Of a DNA stretch of 64,000 bases, positions 17,874 through 27,193 are shown piece by piece. A program made the translations under genes and the position numbers. This stretch comes from Opitutus sp. (GTDB lineage Bacteria; Verrucomicrobiota; Verrucomicrobiia; Opitutales; Opitutaceae). The notes under the pieces are model-generated. The model saw nothing but the letters and a program-made list of their open reading frames with translations, searched no databases and was not told where the DNA came from. Location: contig JANPZY010000001.1 of assembly GCA_024707325.1 (NCBI GenBank), forward strand, positions 2,294,501 to 2,358,500, written 5' to 3'. How positions within the stretch are numbered: the first letter of the stretch is position 1; each line of letters starts with the position of its first letter.

Positions 17874-19703
17874 TTACCAATCCTTGGAGGGCTGCGCGGG
17901 GGCGCCTTTCTTTTCGCCTTCGAGCAATTGGAAGAGCTGTGCGGGCGAGTCCTTTTCACGGAGCTGATCCAATTTCTGCAACGGCATCGCGAGTGAGGGA
18001 TCGGAGGGCGGAGGCGACTGGCGCTGTTTGTCGCCGCCGACTTGCTGCGTCTCCTCAGACTGCGGCGGCTGCTGGGATTTCTGCTCGTCGTCTTCGGACT
18101 GGGGGGAGTCCTGCTCGGAGTCGTTCTGATTTTCGTTCTGCTGCTGCTCGTCGGAATTTTCCGAATCGGAATCCTGCTGCTGTTGTTGTTGCTGCTGGTC
18201 GTTCTGGTCCGACGAAGAATCCTGGTTCTGCTTCTGATCCTGATTCTGTTGATCCTGCTTCTGCTGGTTCTGTTGTTGCTGCTGCTGTTCGGGCGGCGGC
18301 TGTTCCTGCTCCTTGTCGTCTTCGAGGAGTGCGCGCAGATCGGCGCGAAGCTTGTCCCAGTTGGCGGTCTTGGCGTTGGCCTTTTCGAGGTGGTCGACCG
18401 CTTCGAGCGCGTCGTAAACGGGACCGGGAATCACGGTCTGGCCGGCGTCCTTGAGACGCTGGCCCCAGCGCAGCGTTTCCTGCGCGATCTCGTTGTAGTC
18501 GAGAGGCGAGAGCTGATCCTTCTGCGCGAGACGCGCGTAGATTTTGCCGAGCAATGGCCCGGTGTCTTCCGCAGCAGTGGCTCGGTCGGAGCCGAACAGC
18601 GCGACGATCCCCGCCAGCATCAGCGCCGATACGGTGCCGCTCGTGGCGCGACTCGGGACGGCATCGGGCGCGGATCGGGACAGACGCAGATCGCGCGGAC
18701 GCGGTTTTACGGGAAACTCGTAGAAGAGGCTCACGAGGAAACACCACAACGCGAGCGCGAGCGGCCACTGGTAGCGCTCGACGAGGCGGATGGAGTTTTT
18801 CTCCACGAACTCGCCCTTGCGTCCGGTCTCGACCGTTTCGGCGACGAGCGCGGCGAGATCGACCCAGCCGCTGGCGTCGCGATAGGCGCCGGAGGTTTCG
18901 TCGGCGAGCGAGCGCAGTGTTGCGCTCTCGAGTTTGGACAACACGACGGCGCCGCGGGAGTCTTTCACGAAGCCGCCGCTGCCGTCGGGAATCATCGTGC
19001 CCGCGTCGGTGCCGACGCCGAGGCCGAGGACGCGGATGCCGCGTTCTTTCAGCGTCTCGACACGGCTACGCCAGTCGTCGTCCGTCGCCTCGCCGTCACT
19101 AAGCACGATGAGAAAACGATCCGCCGAACCCGTGGAGCCGAACGCCTGCAGCGCGGTGTCGAGCAGCGCACGGTAGTTGGTGCCGCCCTGCGGAAGATAG
19201 GAGGGTGTGAGCGCCGGCAGAAAATCTCGCAGAATCTCGTAGTCGGCGCTGAGCGGGCTTTGGAGAAACGCGGTGCCGGAAAACACAATCAAGCCCACGC
19301 GCTCGCCCTCGAGCCGCTCGAGGAGCGACTGGATGAGCAGTTTCGCGCGCTCAAGGCGCGACGGTTTCACGTCGGGCGCGAGCATCGAGCGCGAAAGGTC
19401 GATCGCGATGAGGATCTCCCGCGATTGATCAAAGACTGGTTCGTCGATGCGACCCCATTGCGGACGCGCCAGCGCGACGATCGTCAACGCCACGGCGATC
19501 CACAGCCACGGGCGCACGCGTGCACCGGCGGAAGCGCCCGTGGCTGAGGATGCGGCGAGTCGCAGGGCGTGCATGCCGGCCTCGGCGCGCAGGATCTTCG
19601 GGTGACTGCGCGACGCGACCACGCGGCGCCGCCGAAACTCCCACGGCAGCAGGAGGGCGGGCACCAACAGGAGCCAGAGCAGATGCGGCCAGGCAAATGT
19701 CAT
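17874..19703 (-). CDS. BatB/BatC-like fusion: VWA domain, TPR and Gln-rich tail
   Basis: 609 residues, ATG overlapping batA's stop (ATGA). Two N-terminal membrane segments, then a von Willebrand A domain with MIDAS DLSRSMLAPD (DxSxS) and a Thr/Asp pair (GGTNYRALLDTAL; LSDGEATDDDW). A third membrane segment (LALALWCFLVSLFYEF) and a fourth near residue 410 follow, then a TPR-like part (DYNEIAQETLRWGQRL). The last about 130 residues are dominated by Gln, Asn, Asp and Ser, typical of BatC. Inner-membrane protein of the Bat complex. Confidence 0.85.
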   Translation of the reverse strand: MTFAWPHLLWLLLVPALLLPWEFRRRRVVASRSHPKILRAEAGMHALRLAASSATGASAGARVRPWLWIAVALTIVALARPQWGRIDEPVFDQSREILIAIDLSRSMLAPDVKPSRLERAKLLIQSLLERLEGERVGLIVFSGTAFLQSPLSADYEILRDFLPALTPSYLPQGGTNYRALLDTALQAFGSTGSADRFLIVLSDGEATDDDWRSRVETLKERGIRVLGLGVGTDAGTMIPDGSGGFVKDSRGAVVLSKLESATLRSLADETSGAYRDASGWVDLAALVAETVETGRKGEFVEKNSIRLVERYQWPLALALWCFLVSLFYEFPVKPRPRDLRLSRSAPDAVPSRATSGTVSALMLAGIVALFGSDRATAAEDTGPLLGKIYARLAQKDQLSPLDYNEIAQETLRWGQRLKDAGQTVIPGPVYDALEAVDHLEKANAKTANWDKLRADLRALLEDDKEQEQPPPEQQQQQQNQQKQDQQNQDQKQNQDSSSDQNDQQQQQQQQDSDSENSDEQQQNENQNDSEQDSPQSEDDEQKSQQPPQSEETQQVGGDKQRQSPPPSDPSLAMPLQKLDQLREKDSPAQLFQLLEGEKKGAPAQPSKDW

Positions 19704-20788
19704 GACGAAGTGGATACGACCTCCGTCGACTCGCGCGCGGGCACGGACGCGGCGATGGAGGCGGGAGGCGATTTTTTGGCGGTGCCGTTGCCGCGGGCGC
19801 GGACAATGAACGCGGCGGCGAGCAGGGCGGCGAGACCCGGCACGGCAAACCAAGGGAAGAGCTCGGTCGTGAGCATGTAGCTCTTCGCCTGAAATTCGAT
19901 TTTCTGCGCCTTGTTGATCGCGTTGAACGCGGCTTGCACGGTGCCGGTGTCCTGCGCGCGGAAGAAATGGCCGCCCGTCATCTCGGCGATTTCGCGGAGC
20001 GTGCCCTCGTCGAGATCGGACATCACACGGCGATAGCCCAGCTTGCGGCCGTTTTCGTCGAGGACCGGGAAACGCACGAGGCCGTTGCGACCGGCGCCGA
20101 TCGTGTAAACGGGAATGCCGCGCGACTTCGCGATCTCGGCCGCCTGCAGCGGAGCGAGCGCGCCGCGGTTGTTGGCGCCGTCAGTGAGGAGCACGACGAA
20201 TGCGCCCTGACGGAGTCCGCCGGCTTCGTGCCTGGCTTGTTCGAGGCGCGTGAGCGCGACACCGAGGCCGTCGCCGATCGCGGTGCCGTCCTCGATCAGC
20301 CCGATCTTCAAGCGATCAAGCTGCGAGAGCAGCCAGCGTTGGTCGAAGGTGAGCGGAGCGAGCGTGTAGGCGCGACCGGCAAACAGCACGACGCCGATGC
20401 GATCGCTCGAGCGTTGTTCGACGAACGCGCGGATGATCGGCATGATTGCGTCGAAGCGGTTGACCGAATCGCCGCTGCGCTCGAAGTCTTCGGACAACAT
20501 CGAGCCCGAGAGATCGATCGCGAGCACGATGTCGTAGCCCTGCGAGCGGACTTCGCGTTTGTCCTCGATCCGCTGCGGACGCGCGAGGGCGGCGACGAGG
20601 CAGACGAGTCCGACAACCGTGAGCGCCACCGGCCAGCGCGAGACCGAGATGACCGACGCGCGATGCCACGCGGCGGCAAACGGCACGAGCAGCACGGGCA
20701 CGCTCCGGCGTCCGCGCAACCACAACACCAGCGCGATCGCACCGAGCGCGAGGAACCACCACGGATGTTGGAACGTGAACTCCTTCAT
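19700..20788 (-). CDS. batA: BatA-like VWA domain protein
   Basis: 362 residues from the ATG at 20788, overlapping the DUF58 stop. Two N-terminal membrane segments (FLALGAIALVLWLRG; ALTVVGLVCLVAALA), VWA domain with complete MIDAS: AIDLSGSMLSEDF (DxSxS), EDGTAIGDGLGVAL (Thr) and LLTDGANNRGALAP (Asp). A C-terminal membrane helix (FPWFAVPGLAALLAAAFIV) returns the chain. Member of the Bat complex with the MoxR ATPase and DUF58 protein encoded just upstream. Confidence 0.87.
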   Translation of the reverse strand: MKEFTFQHPWWFLALGAIALVLWLRGRRSVPVLLVPFAAAWHRASVISVSRWPVALTVVGLVCLVAALARPQRIEDKREVRSQGYDIVLAIDLSGSMLSEDFERSGDSVNRFDAIMPIIRAFVEQRSSDRIGVVLFAGRAYTLAPLTFDQRWLLSQLDRLKIGLIEDGTAIGDGLGVALTRLEQARHEAGGLRQGAFVVLLTDGANNRGALAPLQAAEIAKSRGIPVYTIGAGRNGLVRFPVLDENGRKLGYRRVMSDLDEGTLREIAEMTGGHFFRAQDTGTVQAAFNAINKAQKIEFQAKSYMLTTELFPWFAVPGLAALLAAAFIVRARGNGTAKKSPPASIAASVPARESTEVVSTSS

Positions 20789-21702
20789 GACCGTGCGCCG
20801 CTCTTCATGCGGGCGTGGAAAAATTGCACGAGTGCATCGAGCCGGTTTTCGTCCGTGCCGACGACGAGCCGGCTCATCGTATCCGGAAACAAAGCACGCC
20901 AGAGCGTCTCGCGCTGTTCGCGCCACACGCGGTGGGCATCGCGTTCGGCGGAGTTGCCCTCGATCGTGACGAGCTTGCCCGAGATGGCGTCGTAGGCCGC
21001 GAACGGCTCGCCCGTCGGCAGCTCGCGTTCCCACGGGTCTTCGACGCGAAAGCCCATCGTCTGGTAACGACGCTGCAGCACAGCCCAGCCATCGGGCATC
21101 GGGCGCGGCGGAAAATCACTGAGCCAGAGCAGCACGCTGTGCTTCGGCGCGGCGCGCGAGAGCAGGCGCCACGGGATTTCCGCGACCGGCGAGGCGAGTT
21201 CAGCGCTGGCTTCGAGCGAAGGCGTCGGTTGCGCGAGCAAGGTCGCCGCGGCGTGCAGGATCGGGCCGCGACCACGAACCGGTTCGTGAAACTGATAACC
21301 GGTCGGCGACACGTAAACGAAACCCACGCGGTCGCGATTGACGGCGCCGAGCATCATTACGAGGCCCGCGAGTTCCATCAGCGCCTCGCGTTTGGAAAAC
21401 TCACCCGAGCCGAATTGCAGCGACGGCGAATCCTCGAGCACCACGAGGAGCGTGACCTCGCGCTCCTCCACGAATTTTTTCCGGTAAGGTTCGCCGAGAC
21501 GCGCGGTGACATTCCAGTCGATGTCGCGCACGTCGTCGCCGAATTCGTAGCGCACGACCTGGTCGAACTCCATGCCGCGTCCGCGAAACGTCGAGCGATA
21601 CTCGCCGCTGAGCACGCTCTCCACCGCATGGCGCACGCGCCACTCCAACTGACGCAGCAGCGCCAGAGGCGAAAGGGCGGGAGTGGGAGTGGAGTCGGAC
21701 AT
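20785..21702 (-). CDS. DUF58 domain protein
   Basis: 305 residues. The DUF58 signature GEYRSTFRGRGMEFDQVVRY, DDVRDIDWNVTARLGEPYRK, then a VWA-like core (LLVVLEDSPSLQFGSG) with a degenerate MIDAS. DUF58 proteins are partners of MoxR AAA ATPases; the order moxR-DUF58-batA-batB/C-batD/E is preserved here. The stop overlaps the batA start by 4 bp. A GC-rich inverted repeat lies between moxR and this gene. Confidence 0.87.
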   Translation of the reverse strand: MSDSTPTPALSPLALLRQLEWRVRHAVESVLSGEYRSTFRGRGMEFDQVVRYEFGDDVRDIDWNVTARLGEPYRKKFVEEREVTLLVVLEDSPSLQFGSGEFSKREALMELAGLVMMLGAVNRDRVGFVYVSPTGYQFHEPVRGRGPILHAAATLLAQPTPSLEASAELASPVAEIPWRLLSRAAPKHSVLLWLSDFPPRPMPDGWAVLQRRYQTMGFRVEDPWERELPTGEPFAAYDAISGKLVTIEGNSAERDAHRVWREQRETLWRALFPDTMSRLVVGTDENRLDALVQFFHARMKSGARS

Positions 21703-21725
21703 GGGAGAATCGGGCGATCGGCAAT

Positions 21726-21823
21726 CTCGTGCTCGTGATCTTGCTCGTGCTCGCGAGTTTTCAGGTGGCGTGCTGTGTCGCGTGGTCGTCGAGCACGATT
21801 ACGAGCACGAGCAAGAGCACGAC
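21726..21823. repeat. CGTGCT-rich inverted repeat in the moxR-DUF58 spacer
   Basis: CTTGCTCGTGCTCG (21740-21753) is exactly complementary to CGAGCACGAGCAAG (21802-21815), with more hexamer-like sequence on each side. It lies inside the operon, so it would form a hairpin in the mRNA before DUF58. The pattern resembles the CGTTCT hexamer elements at 9049 and 57905. Confidence 0.7.
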
Positions 21824-21827
21824 GGCT

Positions 21828-22787
21828 CTATTTCGCCGGCACCGGCGTTTGTTCGAGCACCTGGGCGACGATCTTGTCGGTCGTCACTTCCTCGGCCTCG
21901 GCTTCGTAAGTGAGGCCGATGCGGTGGCGAAGCACGTCGACGGCGACCTCCTGCACAAGCGCGGGCGAAAGATAATCCGTGCCGCGCAGCCACGCCAGTG
22001 CGCGGCCGGCCTGGAAGAGCGCCAGCGACGCACGCGGCGAGGCGCCGAAAGTGAGATAACGCTTCTTCGCCGCGCCGTCGGCGAGCGCGCGCGTCGCACG
22101 AACGAGCGAGAGGATGTAGCCCTGAACGGTCGGCGCGACGTGGATGCGATCCACTTCCTGACGCAATCCGAGCAGTTCTTCGCCGCTGGATGCCGGCGCG
22201 AGCACCGGCTGCTGCGTGACCTGACCCCAGCGTTGCATCATCGTGGCTTCTTCGTCGGCGGTCGGGTAGTCGACGATCAGCTTGAAAAGGAAGCGGTCCG
22301 TCTGCGCCTCGGGCAACGGATACGTGCCCTCCTGCTCGACGGGATTCTGCGTCGCCATCACGAAGAACGGCTTCGGCAACGGATGCGTTTGTCCGCCGAT
22401 CGTGACCTGACGCTCCTGCATCGCTTCGAGCAACGCGCTCTGCACCTTCGCGGGCGCGCGGTTGATTTCGTCGGCGAGCACGAGATTGGCGAAAATCGGT
22501 CCGCGGTGCGCGGTGAATTCGCCGGTCTTCGGTTGGAAGATCATCGTGCCCACGACGTCGCTCGGCAGCAGGTCGGGCGTGAACTGGATGCGCTCGAACT
22601 GCACGCCGAGCGCGGTGCCGAGCGACTTGACCAGCAGCGTCTTTGCGAGCCCGGGCATGCCTTCGAGCAGCACGTGGCCGTTCGCCAGCAGCGCGACGAG
22701 CAGGCGCTCGACGATCGCATCCTGGCCGATCACGGCTTTACCGATTTCGTTGCGGAGTTTTTCTGACCAAGCGGGTCCGGTGATCAT
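21828..22787 (-). CDS. MoxR family AAA+ ATPase
   Basis: 319 residues. Walker [18 protein letters not shown]; Walker B and sensor region [41 protein letters not shown] with sensor 1 (ATQNP). The C-terminal lid includes [21 protein letters not shown]. MoxR ATPases act as chaperones or remodellers with VWA proteins; this is the first gene of the bat operon. No promoter was identified upstream (divergent from the gene at 22866). Confidence 0.92.
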   Translation of the reverse strand: MITGPAWSEKLRNEIGKAVIGQDAIVERLLVALLANGHVLLEGMPGLAKTLLVKSLGTALGVQFERIQFTPDLLPSDVVGTMIFQPKTGEFTAHRGPIFANLVLADEINRAPAKVQSALLEAMQERQVTIGGQTHPLPKPFFVMATQNPVEQEGTYPLPEAQTDRFLFKLIVDYPTADEEATMMQRWGQVTQQPVLAPASSGEELLGLRQEVDRIHVAPTVQGYILSLVRATRALADGAAKKRYLTFGASPRASLALFQAGRALAWLRGTDYLSPALVQEVAVDVLRHRIGLTYEAEAEEVTTDKIVAQVLEQTPVPAK

Positions 22788-22865
22788 GTGAGAAAGGGAG
22801 CTGGCAAAGGCGGGCGTTTGACTCCCTGCCTAAGCATAAGTTTCCCTCAAGGAAAGGAACCGCTG

Positions 22866-23258
22866 ATGGCTTTACCAACCCAAATCGACGAATGGCTGGC
22901 CAAGCTGGGCGCGCGTGCAGAAGACGTGGACGAACGGTTCGTGCGCGGCAGCGGTCCGGGCGGGCAAAAGATCAACAAAACGTCCAGCACCGTGTGGCTG
23001 CGTCATCGGCCAACAGGCATCGAAGTGCGTTGTCAGGCGGAGCGTTCGCAAGCGGCGAATCGCGAAGCCGCATGGTTCGAACTGTGCGAAAAACTTCAGG
23101 CGCGCCAACGCGAAGCCGCGCGCGAACGTCAGCAGGCCCGCGAGGCGGAACGCCGCCGCACGCGTCAGAAAAGCCGCGGCCAGAAATTGCGCATGATCGC
23201 CTCGAAGAAGCACCGCGCGAAGATCAAGTCCGCGCGCGGTCGGAACTTCGACGAGTGA
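22866..23258 (+). CDS. Peptide-chain-release-factor-like protein (GGQ domain only)
   Basis: 130 residues from the ATG at 22866; preceded by AAGGAA at good spacing. A single RF-1 catalytic domain with [20 protein letters not shown], followed by [20 protein letters not shown] very basic C-terminal helix ([19 protein letters not shown]) resembles the ribosome-entry tail of ArfB/YaeJ-type rescue factors. No codon-recognition domain. It probably hydrolyses peptidyl-tRNA on stalled ribosomes. Confidence 0.85.
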   Translation: MALPTQIDEWLAKLGARAEDVDERFVRGSGPGGQKINKTSSTVWLRHRPTGIEVRCQAERSQAANREAAWFELCEKLQARQREAARERQQAREAERRRTRQKSRGQKLRMIASKKHRAKIKSARGRNFDE

Positions 23259-23265
23259 GAGCAGG

Positions 23266-24084
23266 TTACTTCACCTGCACGCTCGCGCCGACGCGGAGCA
23301 TGCCGCTCTTCGTTTCCGGGATGAAATTCTGCGCGAAGTTCACCGCCGTCGGCTCCTCCGCGTCGCGGCGAAATGTCGCCAGCGTGCGCAGCGGTTCCGG
23401 CCCGCGCCGTTCGCCCGAGCGCTGATCCTGCGTGGTCATGATGCAGCGACTGCACGGGCCGCCGGAGCGCAGCACGACGCCGTCGATGTCGATCCGCGGC
23501 CAATGGTCTTCGGCGAATGCCTCGGCGTCCGCGATCACGATGTTGGGACGAAAACGATCCATCGGCACCGTCTCGCCGCCGCGCTCGACGATTCGGGCGT
23601 TGAGGTCGGCGAGCGAAGCTTCGTTGGCGACGAGAAACGGATAGCCGTCGGCAAACGACACGACGTCGCCGGGCACGGCGAACTTCTTCACCGGGCGCAC
23701 GAACTCGCGGCCGATCCGCACCAGACGGCAACGCACACCGAGCACGCTCGAGAGCCATTCCGCGGGCGCTTCGCCGCAGTCTTCCGTTTTTAACGGATTG
23801 CTGCCCCACACGGACGTGACGCGCAGAGGCGCGGAAGGATCGGATGCGCGCGAGATGGCGATGCTACCCGCGCCTTCGGCCGAGAGCGTAAGCGTGTCGG
23901 CGGAGAGAGCGGTTGCGACGGTCGCCATTTGGGGATGTGCGCGCTGCGTGAGCATCTCGTTGTTTTCATCGATCACCAGAAAACGCCGGTCACCGACGAG
24001 GCCGAGCGCGTCGAACGCCGCCTCCTCGAGCGCGATCCCGCGCAGCGATTTCACGGGGTAGATGAAAAGTCCAGAGACGTGCAT
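23266..24084 (-). CDS. MOSC domain protein (mARC/YcbX-like)
   Basis: 272 residues from the ATG at 24084. N-terminal MOSC beta-barrel (LFIYPVKSLRGIALEEAAFD, GDRRFLVIDENNEMLTQRA) then the MOSC domain with MDRFRPNIVIADAEAFAED and GGPCSRCIMTTQDQRSGE, whose CxxC includes the Cys that ligates molybdenum in mARC-type proteins. Such proteins carry Mo-cofactor and reduce N-hydroxylated compounds, or act as sulfur carriers. There is no ferredoxin domain as in YcbX. mogA is about 11 kb away. Confidence 0.85.
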   Translation of the reverse strand: MHVSGLFIYPVKSLRGIALEEAAFDALGLVGDRRFLVIDENNEMLTQRAHPQMATVATALSADTLTLSAEGAGSIAISRASDPSAPLRVTSVWGSNPLKTEDCGEAPAEWLSSVLGVRCRLVRIGREFVRPVKKFAVPGDVVSFADGYPFLVANEASLADLNARIVERGGETVPMDRFRPNIVIADAEAFAEDHWPRIDIDGVVLRSGGPCSRCIMTTQDQRSGERRGPEPLRTLATFRRDAEEPTAVNFAQNFIPETKSGMLRVGASVQVK

Positions 24085-24187
24085 GCACCGAGAGAAACGA
24101 ACCCGACCGCACCCGGCGAGCCTGCTGACGCGGTTCGCGCCCTCACACCACGCCAACATTCGAGTGAGTGCAGTGGGCGGACGGTAA

Positions 24188-24263
24188 GGTGGAGCCCGGC
24201 GTCCTCGCCGGGCTGTTGGATTTTGGTGGCGTCTTCAGCCCGCCGGGGACGGCGGGCTCCACC
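24188..24263. repeat. Double-hairpin palindromic element, copy 2
   Basis: The left arm has inner hairpin GCCCGGCG / CGCCGGGC; the right arm has inner hairpin GCCCGCCG / CGGCGGGC. The outer ends GGTGGAGCCCG and CGGGCTCCACC are complementary. Same family as 9115-9196. It lies in the gap between the divergent MOSC and GH43 genes. Confidence 0.8.
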
Positions 24264-24336
24264 TCCGGCGCTCGGTTGCTCGCGGTAGTTGCGCGATGCG
24301 TGCGTCCGTGCAGCTTGCGCGGTCCGGCGCACACCC

Positions 24337-25311
24337 ATGCCACTCGCTGCGCTCAACTACAAAAATCCCGTCTGGCCCGGCTACTTCGCGGACCCGTTCG
24401 TGCTGCGTGTCGGGAACGAGTATTTCGCCTACGGCACCGGGTCGGACGAGGGCAATGGACGCCAGCCAGACGGACGCGTTTTTCCACTGCTGCGCTCGAA
24501 CGACCTGGTGAACTGGGAGTATCTCGGCGGCGCGCTCGAGCCGCTCACGGATTCGCGGTCCACGGCGTATTGGGCACCGGAAGTCGCCGAGCGGGAGGGG
24601 AAGTTTTTCATGTATTACGCGGCGGACATGCGGTTGCGTATTGCGATCGCGGATACACCGCGCGGACCGTTTCGCGATGCGGGAAACGAACTGTTTCCCG
24701 ACGAACCGTTTTCGATCGATGCTCATCCCTTTCGCGATCCGAAGGACGGACGTTGGTATCTGTTTTTCGCGAAGGATTTTTTCGATGGACGCACGGGCAC
24801 TGGCACCGCGGTGGTGCCGCTGGCGGACGACATGATGACTCCGCGCGAGCCGCCGCGCGTCGTCGTGCGCGCGAGCGCCGACTGGCAAATCTACGAGCGC
24901 AACCGTCGTTGGTATGACCGCGATTGGGAAGCGTGGCACACAGTCGAGGGGCCGTTTGTGGTCGAGCGCGGTGGACGCTACTTCTGTCTCTACTCCGGCG
25001 GACGTTGGGAAACGGCGGATTACGGCGTGGGTTTTGCCGTGGCGGATCATCCGCTGGGACCGTGGACCGACGAGTGGAGTCACCTCGGGCCGACCGTGCT
25101 ACGCGGACGCGAAGGCGAGGTGCTCGGTCCCGGCCACAACAGTGTGGTGCTCGGTCCCGACGACCGGACGCTCTACATGGTTTATCACGCGTGGGACGTG
25201 CAGAAAACCGCCCGCCGCATGTGCATCGATCCGCTCGTGTGGGTGGAGGGCTGCCCGAAATGCGTCGGTCCTACCAGTGGCCGAACCGAACCGCGCCCAA
25301 GTGCAGACTAA
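24337..25311 (+). CDS. Glycoside hydrolase family 43-like protein
   Basis: 324 residues from the ATG at 24337, no signal peptide seen, so cytoplasmic. Five-bladed propeller features: GYFADPFVLRVGNEYFAYG (catalytic-base Asp region), STAYWAPEVAEREGKFFMYY, SIDAHPFRDPKDGRWYLFFA, and GPGHNSVVLGPDDRTLYMVY followed by HAWD. Likely beta-xylosidase or alpha-arabinofuranosidase on imported oligosaccharides; substrate cannot be fixed. The last codons and the stop (25309-25311) lie within the first unit of repeat array C. Confidence 0.83.
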   Translation: MPLAALNYKNPVWPGYFADPFVLRVGNEYFAYGTGSDEGNGRQPDGRVFPLLRSNDLVNWEYLGGALEPLTDSRSTAYWAPEVAEREGKFFMYYAADMRLRIAIADTPRGPFRDAGNELFPDEPFSIDAHPFRDPKDGRWYLFFAKDFFDGRTGTGTAVVPLADDMMTPREPPRVVVRASADWQIYERNRRWYDRDWEAWHTVEGPFVVERGGRYFCLYSGGRWETADYGVGFAVADHPLGPWTDEWSHLGPTVLRGREGEVLGPGHNSVVLGPDDRTLYMVYHAWDVQKTARRMCIDPLVWVEGCPKCVGPTSGRTEPRPSAD

Positions 25312-25377
25312 GTCGAGCCAAGGTGCGCACCGTGTCGGGACGAGGTGCGGACACGGTCGCACCAGGGTGCGGCGCGA
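25290..25377. repeat. 22-bp repeat array C (4 units)
   Basis: Units at 25290, 25312, 25334 and 25356 in exact phase, half-units about GTCGGGACGAG and GTGCGGACACG. The array overlaps the GH43 stop at one end and reaches to within a base of the stop of the convergent TIGR03067 gene at the other, filling the 67-bp gap. Confidence 0.9.
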
Positions 25378-25378
25378 G

Positions 25379-25735
25379 TCAGGAGGCCTTGCGGCGGTAG
25401 GTGACGAGGTAGCGCGAATCGCGTGCGGTGGTGGCGAATTCGGAGGGATAGCGGCCGTCGAGGCCGTAGCAGATGCGGAGGCGGTCGCCTTTGAGCTGGT
25501 AAATGCAGGCGATCGTGCGGCCGGCATTGGGGCCGGCGGTGCCGCGGAGTTCGAGGCGGGCGGGTTCGCCTTCGGACTTCTGTTCGGCCCGGCCCGTATC
25601 CGAAATTTGGTTACCATAGCGCACGGTGTAGTGCGTGGCGGTCAGTTCGAGTTCGAGCGACACGAGCGCTTCGGGCGGCGCGGTTTCTCCGGAAAGTTCG
25701 GCGCGGATGGCCTGCCAGTGACCAAAAAGAGACAT
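25379..25735 (-). CDS. TIGR03067-type small protein
   Basis: 118 residues. Pattern of the TIGR03067 family (Planctomycetes/Verrucomicrobia): WQAIRAELSGETAPPEALVS near the start, ACIYQLKGDRLRICYGLDG, and PSEFATTARDSRYLVTYRR at the end, forming a small beta-barrel-like domain. Function unknown. No signal peptide. It is followed upstream (operon order) by rmuC, 20 bp away. Confidence 0.72.
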   Translation of the reverse strand: MSLFGHWQAIRAELSGETAPPEALVSLELELTATHYTVRYGNQISDTGRAEQKSEGEPARLELRGTAGPNAGRTIACIYQLKGDRLRICYGLDGRYPSEFATTARDSRYLVTYRRKAS

Positions 25736-25755
25736 CGGGAAAGGGACGGTGGGTT

Positions 25756-27069
25756 TTAGGCGCGCTTGAGGATGTCGCGCGGCGTGGTTTCCACGGAGGA
25801 AGGAGCGTTGAGTTCCTTCGCACCACGGGCGCCGAGTTCGGCGAAGCGGCGGGCGCCGGGGAGGACGGACGATTCGAAGGAGCCCACGGCGGAATTGTAG
25901 CCTTTGAGCGCGGTGTCGAGGGCGCGACCGACTTTGTCGAGGTTGTCGGCAAAGGTGACCATGCGGTCGTAAAGCTGGCGTCCGAGCTGCGCGATTTCCT
26001 CGGCGTTTTTTGAAACGGATTCCTGGCGCCAGCCGTAAGCGGCCGCTTTGAGGAGAGCGATAAGCGTCGAGGGAGTGGCGAGCAGCACGCGCTTCGCGAT
26101 CGCGCGATCCATGAGCGTGCTGTCGGCGTGCAGCGCGGCGCCGAGGAACTGGTCGCCCGGGAGGAAGAGGACGACGAACTCGGGCGCGGGTTGAAACTGC
26201 TCCCAGTAGTTTTTCGCGCCGAGGGCGTCGATGTGGCCGCGGACTTTTTGTGCGTGCTCGGCGAGACGGGCGGCACGGATGTTTTCGTCGGTCGCTTCGG
26301 AAGCGGCGCGGAAGGATTCGAGCGGAGTCTTGGCATCGACGACGATGCGCTGGCCGCCGGGGAGACGGACAACGAGGTCGGCGCGGAGGCTGCCGGATGT
26401 TTCCTGTTCGCAGAAATCGCAGTAGCCGAGCATGTCGGCCATCTCGACGACGCGGCGGAGTTGGAGCTCGCCCCAACTGCCGGCGTAGGTCGTGGAGCGG
26501 AGTGCGGTGGAGAGGCGGGCGGCCTCGGTCTGGAGTTGAAGCTGGGCGGTGTTGAGCGAGCGGAGCTGCTCGGAGAGCGTGCCATAGGCTTCCTTGCGGG
26601 CGTTTTCGATGGCGCCGATTTTGGCGTCCACTTTCTCGAGCGATTCCTTGAGCGGCTTCACGAGCGAGTCGATCGCCTGCTGACGTTTGCCGAGGTCGTC
26701 GGCGGATTGCTGGTGAAGCTTGGCGAAAGTTTCGCGCGCGAGTTCGAGAAAGGACTGGTTGTTGGAGCGAAGCGCGTCGGCGGAGAGGGCTTTGAAGGAC
26801 GCGGTCAGCTGCTCGTGCGCGGAAGTCAGGGCGGCGAGTTTTTCGGTGGCGGTGGCGCGCTCGGAGGCCAGTTGGGTTTGAAGCTGAGCGTTGTCGGCGG
26901 CGAGGCGTGTGGAGTCCGCGCGAGCGTTGGCGACGTCAGTGCGCGCAGTGGCGAGCTCGGCCTCGAGCAGGCGGGCGCGTTCGGCGAGCGTAGCGGCGCG
27001 GGCGTGGGCGATGAACCAACCGAGGGCGCCGGCGAGCACGGCGGCGATCAGCGCGATGAGAATTTCCAT
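25756..27069 (-). CDS. rmuC: DNA recombination protein RmuC
   Basis: 437 residues. N-terminal membrane anchor (ILIALIAAVLAGALGWFIA), then a long Ala/Glu-rich coiled coil (about residues 25-130), then the RmuC nuclease-like core: SWGELQLRRVVEMADMLGYC, VVDAKTPLESFRAASEATDE, AKNYWEQFQPAPEFVVLFLP and STLIALLKAAAYGWRQE. RmuC limits inversions and rearrangements between short inverted repeats in E. coli, an interesting neighbour in so repeat-rich a genome. Confidence 0.9.
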   Translation of the reverse strand: MEILIALIAAVLAGALGWFIAHARAATLAERARLLEAELATARTDVANARADSTRLAADNAQLQTQLASERATATEKLAALTSAHEQLTASFKALSADALRSNNQSFLELARETFAKLHQQSADDLGKRQQAIDSLVKPLKESLEKVDAKIGAIENARKEAYGTLSEQLRSLNTAQLQLQTEAARLSTALRSTTYAGSWGELQLRRVVEMADMLGYCDFCEQETSGSLRADLVVRLPGGQRIVVDAKTPLESFRAASEATDENIRAARLAEHAQKVRGHIDALGAKNYWEQFQPAPEFVVLFLPGDQFLGAALHADSTLMDRAIAKRVLLATPSTLIALLKAAAYGWRQESVSKNAEEIAQLGRQLYDRMVTFADNLDKVGRALDTALKGYNSAVGSFESSVLPGARRFAELGARGAKELNAPSSVETTPRDILKRA

Positions 27070-27193
27070 TGAGCGCGGAGTGAAGGAGAGCGAGCGCGCG
27101 GGGTCAAACCGGCGGAAAACGGAAGCCGCAAAGGAGCGCCTGTGCGCGCCGTTTTTTCGCTGCGTAACTGACCGGGCCTGCGCGGCCGTGCGC

